Made by a program: the position numbers and the translations under genes. This document shows positions 59,898 to 64,000 of a stretch of 64,000 nt of DNA, in pieces; the stretch's first letter is position 1; each line of letters begins with the position of its first letter. The notes under the pieces are model-generated. The model was not told the origin of the DNA, made no database searches, and was given only the letters and a program-made list of their open reading frames with translations. Where the stretch lies: positions 56,078 to 120,077 of the forward strand of contig NZ_LOBC01000013.1 of NCBI RefSeq assembly GCF_001583695.1, written 5' to 3'. This stretch comes from Bacillus wiedmannii (GTDB lineage Bacteria > Bacillota > Bacilli > Bacillales > Bacillaceae_G).

Positions 59898-62800
59898 GAC
59901 CGATTCAGCTAATTATGACAGCATTTGGGCCATATAAACAGAAAGAAGTAATCGATTTTAACGATCTTGGAGATCATCGTATTTTCGCCATTTCTGGGAA
60001 TACAGGAGCTGGAAAGACGACGATTTTTGATGCGATTTGTTATGTGTTATATGGTGAGGCAAGCGGAGAAGAACGTAGTGATACGAGCATGCTTCGCAGT
60101 CAATTTGCTGATGATAATATGTATACAAGTGTAGAACTAACCTTTCAATTAAAAGGGAAACGTTATGAAATAAAACGACAACTGGGACATAAAAAACAAG
60201 GGAACAAGACGATTACGGGACATGCAGTAGAATTATATGAAGTAATTGATGAAGAGAAGGTTCCAGCTGTTGATCGTTTCCATGTAACGGATGTAAATAA
60301 AAAAGTGGAAGATTTAATCGGTTTAAGTAAACATCAATTTAGCCAAATTGTTATGTTACCGCAAGGGGAATTCCGAAAACTATTAACATCTGAGACTGAA
60401 AACAAAGAAGAAATTTTGCGTCGTATTTTTAAAACAGATCGTTATAAGTTAATGCGAGAGTTACTTGATCAAAAACGAAAACAATGGAAAGACGTCTTAC
60501 AAGAAAAACAAAAAGAGCGAGAGCTACATTTTCGTAATGTTTTTAAATTACCGATCCGAGATGGAGCATTATTAGAGACATTAGTGGAACAAGAGCATGT
60601 AAATACGCATCAAGTAGTAGAAGCATTAGAACAAGAAACAGCTGTGTATAAGGCAGAAGTTGAGCAATTACAAGTAGAACAAGATGTTCAAACGAAGCAA
60701 TTAAAGGATGCTGAAACACGTTTTCACGCAGCGAAGTCTGTAAATGAGAAGTTTATAGATTTACAACAAAAGAATGAGAAATATAACACTTTACAAGAAA
60801 ACCGTACAGTTATTGAAGTGAAAGAAAAATCTTTTAAACGTGGGGAACAAGCGAAGCGCTTATTACCATTTGAACAATGGCACGAAGAAGCGATGCAAAA
60901 TGAGCAGAAAGCAGAAAGTTTGTTAAAACAAATTATCGCCAAAAAAGAAAATATAATGAGTAATTTTGAACTTGCTAAGGGGAAATATGAAGCAGTAAAG
61001 AATAAAGAACCTAAGAGAGAAGATGCAAAAAAACTTGTTCAAAGATTAGAAGAGTTACAATCGATTATTGCATCGTTAGCTGAGAAACAGTTGAATTTAC
61101 AAAATGCAGAAATTCAAATAGGAAAATTAAAAGAAAGTATGCAAAACTTAGATCGACAATTAGAAGAGCATACAAATCAAAAACAGTTAATGTCTAGTGA
61201 ATTACAACAACTAGAACAAGCACTTGAGCAATATGTAGCTAAAGTAGAAGAACTAACGAATATGCGAGAAGATGCAAAAGTTTTAAAGCAAGCATATGAT
61301 GTTTGGCAAGAAAAGCAAAAATTCGAGAAAGAAAAAGAAGCGGCATATAATAAGATGCAATTGGCAGTTAACGCATATGAAAATATGGAACGTCGCTGGT
61401 TAAGTGAACAAGCTGGTATATTAGCTCTTCATCTACATGATGGCGAATCTTGTCCAGTATGTGGTAGTACGAACCATCCGAAAAAAGCTACAGAGCAAAG
61501 TGATGTAATCGATGAAAAAGAGTTAAATGATTTAAGAGAAAAGAAAAATGTTGCTGAAAAATTACATGTTCAACTAGAGGAGAAATGGAATTTCTATCAC
61601 CTACAATATGAACAGGTAATAGAAGAGGTTAAGAAGCGAGGCTATCGCTCAGAGGAATTAGTTGAAACATACAGTGCACTTGTTCAAAAAGGAAAACAAT
61701 TAGCAATTGAAGTAAATACGTTAAAAGCAAGCGAAGAAACGCGTAAGCAAACAGCTGTGAATATAAAAAGTGTAGAAGGAAAAGTAGATGCACTTCAGAA
61801 ACAAAAGCGTGAGGTAGAAACAGAGCAGCACCGAACAGAAATGGAGTGTATGCAGCTTCGTACGTCATATGAACATGATAAGAAGAATATTCCTGAAAGC
61901 TTACAAACAGTACAGGCTTGGAAAGTTCAGTTTGACCAAGCTATGCATGAACTCAAATTAATGGAAGACGAATGGAGGAAAGTGCAGGAAGCGTATCAAC
62001 ATTGGCAAAATGAAAATATACGTATTCAAGCAGAACAAGAAGGTGCTTCAAATCAATTTGAAAGTGCAAAATTGAAGAAAGAAGAGACTTTCGCGCGCTT
62101 TATGAAAGAGCTTGAACAGAGCGGATTTACAGCTCAAATTACGTATAAAGAGGCCAAATTAAGTGATACCGAGATGGATATGTTACAAAAAGAAATTCAA
62201 AGCTATTATTCATCTCTTGAAGTACTTGCAAAACAAATTGAAGAGTTACATGCTGAATTAAAAGATAAAGAGTATATGGATATTACAGCGTTAGGTGAAC
62301 ATATAAAAGATTTAGAAATAAATCTTGATATCATTAAAGAAAAGCGTCAACGTGCGCAAAATGCGGTAACATATATTTTTGATTTACATGAAAATATTAG
62401 ACGTATTGATGAGCAAATTCATGAGGAAGAAAAAGCTTTCCAAGAACTTGTTGATTTATATGAAGTAATGAAAGGTGATAACGAAAGCCGTATATCATTT
62501 GAACGCTACATCTTAATTGAGTATTTAGAACAAATTGTTCAAATTGCAAACGAACGATTACGTAAATTATCAAATGGACAATTTTATTTAAAACGAAGTG
62601 AACGAGTTGAAAAGAGAAATCGTCAAAGTGGATTAGGATTAGATGTATACGACGCATACACTGGCCAAACACGTGATGTAAAAACACTATCTGGCGGCGA
62701 GAAATTTAATGCATCGCTTTGCTTAGCGCTCGGAATGGCAGACGTCATTCAAGCATATGAAGGCGGTATTTCCATCGAAACGATGTTTATCGACGAAGGA

Positions 62801-62983
62801 TTCGGTTCATTAGACGAGGAGTCATTAACAAAAGCAGTTGACGCCTTAATTGACTTACAAAAATCAGGCCGCTTTATCGGTGTTATATCACACGTTCAAG
62901 AGCTGAAAAACGCAATGCCAGCTGTATTAGAAGTAACGAAGCAGAAGGATGGGTGTAGTCAGACTCGGTTTGTGGTGAAGTAA
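59894..62983 (+). CDS. sbcC: Exonuclease subunit SbcC (Rad50-like)
   Basis: A 1029-residue SMC-like ATPase. It has Walker A GNTGAGKTTIFDAICY near residue 35, long coiled coils with the zinc hook CPVCG near residue 520, the signature LSGGEKFNASLCLALG, and Walker B ETMFIDEGFGSLD. All elements are intact. It is coupled to sbcD and followed by a strong terminator. Confidence 0.95.
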   Translation: MRPIQLIMTAFGPYKQKEVIDFNDLGDHRIFAISGNTGAGKTTIFDAICYVLYGEASGEERSDTSMLRSQFADDNMYTSVELTFQLKGKRYEIKRQLGHKKQGNKTITGHAVELYEVIDEEKVPAVDRFHVTDVNKKVEDLIGLSKHQFSQIVMLPQGEFRKLLTSETENKEEILRRIFKTDRYKLMRELLDQKRKQWKDVLQEKQKERELHFRNVFKLPIRDGALLETLVEQEHVNTHQVVEALEQETAVYKAEVEQLQVEQDVQTKQLKDAETRFHAAKSVNEKFIDLQQKNEKYNTLQENRTVIEVKEKSFKRGEQAKRLLPFEQWHEEAMQNEQKAESLLKQIIAKKENIMSNFELAKGKYEAVKNKEPKREDAKKLVQRLEELQSIIASLAEKQLNLQNAEIQIGKLKESMQNLDRQLEEHTNQKQLMSSELQQLEQALEQYVAKVEELTNMREDAKVLKQAYDVWQEKQKFEKEKEAAYNKMQLAVNAYENMERRWLSEQAGILALHLHDGESCPVCGSTNHPKKATEQSDVIDEKELNDLREKKNVAEKLHVQLEEKWNFYHLQYEQVIEEVKKRGYRSEELVETYSALVQKGKQLAIEVNTLKASEETRKQTAVNIKSVEGKVDALQKQKREVETEQHRTEMECMQLRTSYEHDKKNIPESLQTVQAWKVQFDQAMHELKLMEDEWRKVQEAYQHWQNENIRIQAEQEGASNQFESAKLKKEETFARFMKELEQSGFTAQITYKEAKLSDTEMDMLQKEIQSYYSSLEVLAKQIEELHAELKDKEYMDITALGEHIKDLEINLDIIKEKRQRAQNAVTYIFDLHENIRRIDEQIHEEEKAFQELVDLYEVMKGDNESRISFERYILIEYLEQIVQIANERLRKLSNGQFYLKRSERVEKRNRQSGLGLDVYDAYTGQTRDVKTLSGGEKFNASLCLALGMADVIQAYEGGISIETMFIDEGFGSLDEESLTKAVDALIDLQKSGRFIGVISHVQELKNAMPAVLEVTKQKDGCSQTRFVVK

Positions 62984-63046
62984 GTTCAATTGTAATTCAT
63001 ACTTAAAGCATTGTTTGCGAGTTTCTAGTATAAAAATTATGATAAA

Positions 63047-63081
63047 ACAAATGCCGCCTCTTTATAGAGGTGGCATTTGTT
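63047..63081. terminator. sbcDC terminator
   Basis: Thirteen-bp stem AAATGCCGCCTCT/AGAGGTGGCATTT (one wobble); it also serves the minus-strand small gene downstream. Confidence 0.85.
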
Positions 63082-63106
63082 TGTTATTCAGAATTAGACA
63101 ATGCAC

Positions 63107-63280
63107 CTACGAGTTATCTGGAGAAGGCGGAGTATTTTCCAAACGATTATAAGCTTTAAAAGCCGAAATTGCCGATATAACACCACCTACTAAAAATAAA
63201 GCTGATCCACTGACTAATATGATACGACTGACATATGTTTCACGAGCTTCTTCAACTTCTTCTTGTAACATTGTTGGCAT
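63107..63280 (-). CDS. Small membrane protein, 57 aa
   Basis: The product begins MPTMLQEEVEEARETYVSRI, has one membrane helix (ILVSGSALFLVGGVISAISA) and a short polar tail (PPSPDNS). The ATG follows AGGGGGATTTCAA and a terminator follows the gene. Not recognised, but all signals suit a real gene. The 330 bp between it and the next gene hold nothing I can name. Confidence 0.7.
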   Translation of the reverse strand: MPTMLQEEVEEARETYVSRIILVSGSALFLVGGVISAISAFKAYNRLENTPPSPDNS

Positions 63281-63610
63281 TTGAAATCCCCCTAAACAAC
63301 ATTTATTTTGTAGATAGTATATACAAACGCCTAAAATATGTTAAAATCACTGGATAGTGTTAGGAGGGAGTATATAGTTAGATGTGAATTGTTTGAAAAA
63401 TCTTCATTATAAATATATGCTAACTTCACATAGAGCACATATTAACATTGTATTATGTATATGTACCAAATAAATAAAGTGAATTGTATTTCGTTCTGTT
63501 TTTAAAAATTTAAAATTCTATTATTTTTATATAAAGGTTTCACATCGGAGTTTTAAATATTTTGGAAATAGATCTAAATAAGAGGAATTCATATAAAAGG
63601 GGAATGTCTT

Positions 63611-63910
63611 ATGACAACATATACGAGTGAAATGAGAAAAAGTTTAGTTTCAGAAGAAGATGTAGATATTTTGAAAATTATGGCGCACCCAATCCGATTA
63701 CAAATTGTAAATGAATTAAGTACGAGAAAAACTTGTAATGTAACACAATTAACAGAATTACTAAATATTCCACAATCGACTGTTTCGCAACATTTATCAA
63801 AAATGAAAGGTAAAGTGTTACGAGCTGAGAGAAGAGGTTTAGAAATTTATTATCATATTAATAATTTAAAAGCGAGTAAGATTGTAAGTGTTTTAGGATA
63901 TATAAACTAA
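63611..63910 (+). CDS. ArsR/SmtB family regulator, PagR-like
   Basis: A 99-residue winged helix protein: DILKIMAHPIRLQIVNEL, then NVTQLTELLNIPQSTVSQHL (recognition helix) and RRGLEIYYHINNLKA. It lacks the Cys/His metal sites of ArsR or SmtB and closely resembles B. anthracis PagR in the HPxRL and QSTVSQHL segments. It is probably a non-metal-sensing repressor. AAAAGGGGAATGTCTT precedes the ATG. Targets are unknown. Confidence 0.85.
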   Translation: MTTYTSEMRKSLVSEEDVDILKIMAHPIRLQIVNELSTRKTCNVTQLTELLNIPQSTVSQHLSKMKGKVLRAERRGLEIYYHINNLKASKIVSVLGYIN

Positions 63911-63926
63911 TGAATTATTTTCATAT

Positions 63927-63963
63927 AAAATAGCCCCTGCTGGTGAGCAGGGGCTATTTTTTG
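63927..63963 (+). terminator. Terminator of the PagR-like gene
   Basis: Perfect 14-bp stem AAAATAGCCCCTGC/GCAGGGGCTATTTT and Ts. Confidence 0.9.
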
Positions 63964-64000
63964 TTGTTTTATGTATTCGTATTTAAAATTTTATAGTTTT

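Noticed and set aside
63281-63610. Palindromic ACATAT/ATATGT pieces as an ArsR operator
   Set aside because: Arms are short, AT-rich and irregularly spaced; not better than chance in this composition.

Overview
The window is chromosomal DNA of a Bacillus cereus group bacterium (B. cereus, B. thuringiensis, B. anthracis or a close relative). The reasons are low GC, strong AAGGAGG-type ribosome binding sites with frequent TTG/GTG starts, and many sporulation genes (racA, spo0M, a GerPF-like gene, exosporium-type genes). Gene orders such as kamA-yokU-yozE, the yodT-yodP lysine locus and sbcD-sbcC also fit. The first gene runs off the left edge. No rRNA, tRNA, CRISPR array or intact insertion sequence was seen.

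Layout. 1-2.6 kb: the end of a McrBC-like restriction pair. 2.8-10 kb: acetyltransferase, racA, a CNNM/CBS membrane protein with a PerR/Fur-like operator, an aldehyde dehydrogenase, YueI, a soluble sporulation-type histidine kinase and a DUF4397 protein. 11-19.2 kb: the kam (beta-lysine) locus, made of yodT-yodS-yodR-yodQ-yodP, the sigma-54 activator kamR, and kamA-yokU behind a -24/-12 promoter. 19.3-25.3 kb: yozE, yodN-like and yozD, then an operon of a basic Ser/Tyr-repeat peptide, a protein kinase and spo0M, followed by PAP2 phosphatase, a CDF transporter, a lipoprotein and a thioredoxin.

25.3-42.5 kb is an accessory stretch of small, hypothetical and decayed genes. It holds a stop-riddled DNA-binding gene, a collagen-like exosporium gene that has lost its collagen part, an ECF sigma/anti-sigma trio, two tandem C1q-like genes (the second with ATG changed to ACG), a GH25 muramidase, prsA, a YolD-like gene, a GerPF-like gene, an SDR and a repetitive DUF6944-like gene with a broken paralog. 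Several proteins under 60 residues with good ribosome sites were found here and elsewhere (10427, 25850, 28841, 34394, 63280).

42.9-47.2 kb: a class A penicillin-binding protein with a low-complexity tail, and an MFS transporter. 47.9-57.7 kb: a catabolic island with methylcitrate synthase, methylcitrate dehydratase, methylisocitrate lyase, acyl-CoA dehydrogenase, 3-hydroxyisobutyrate dehydrogenase and methylmalonate-semialdehyde dehydrogenase. A convergent 3-hydroxyisobutyryl-CoA hydrolase and a LysE exporter follow. Together these would take valine through propionyl-CoA to pyruvate and succinate. 58-64 kb: small membrane and DUF2584-like proteins, the SbcCD nuclease and a PagR-like ArsR regulator.

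Three dispersed repeats with shared ends and internal hairpins (30052, 38344, 56591) resemble the mobile bcr1 elements of this group. A perfect 22-bp inverted repeat at 32500-32550 is unexplained. The points most worth a second look are the kinase/peptide/spo0M operon, the ACG start, the repeats and the edge restriction pair.
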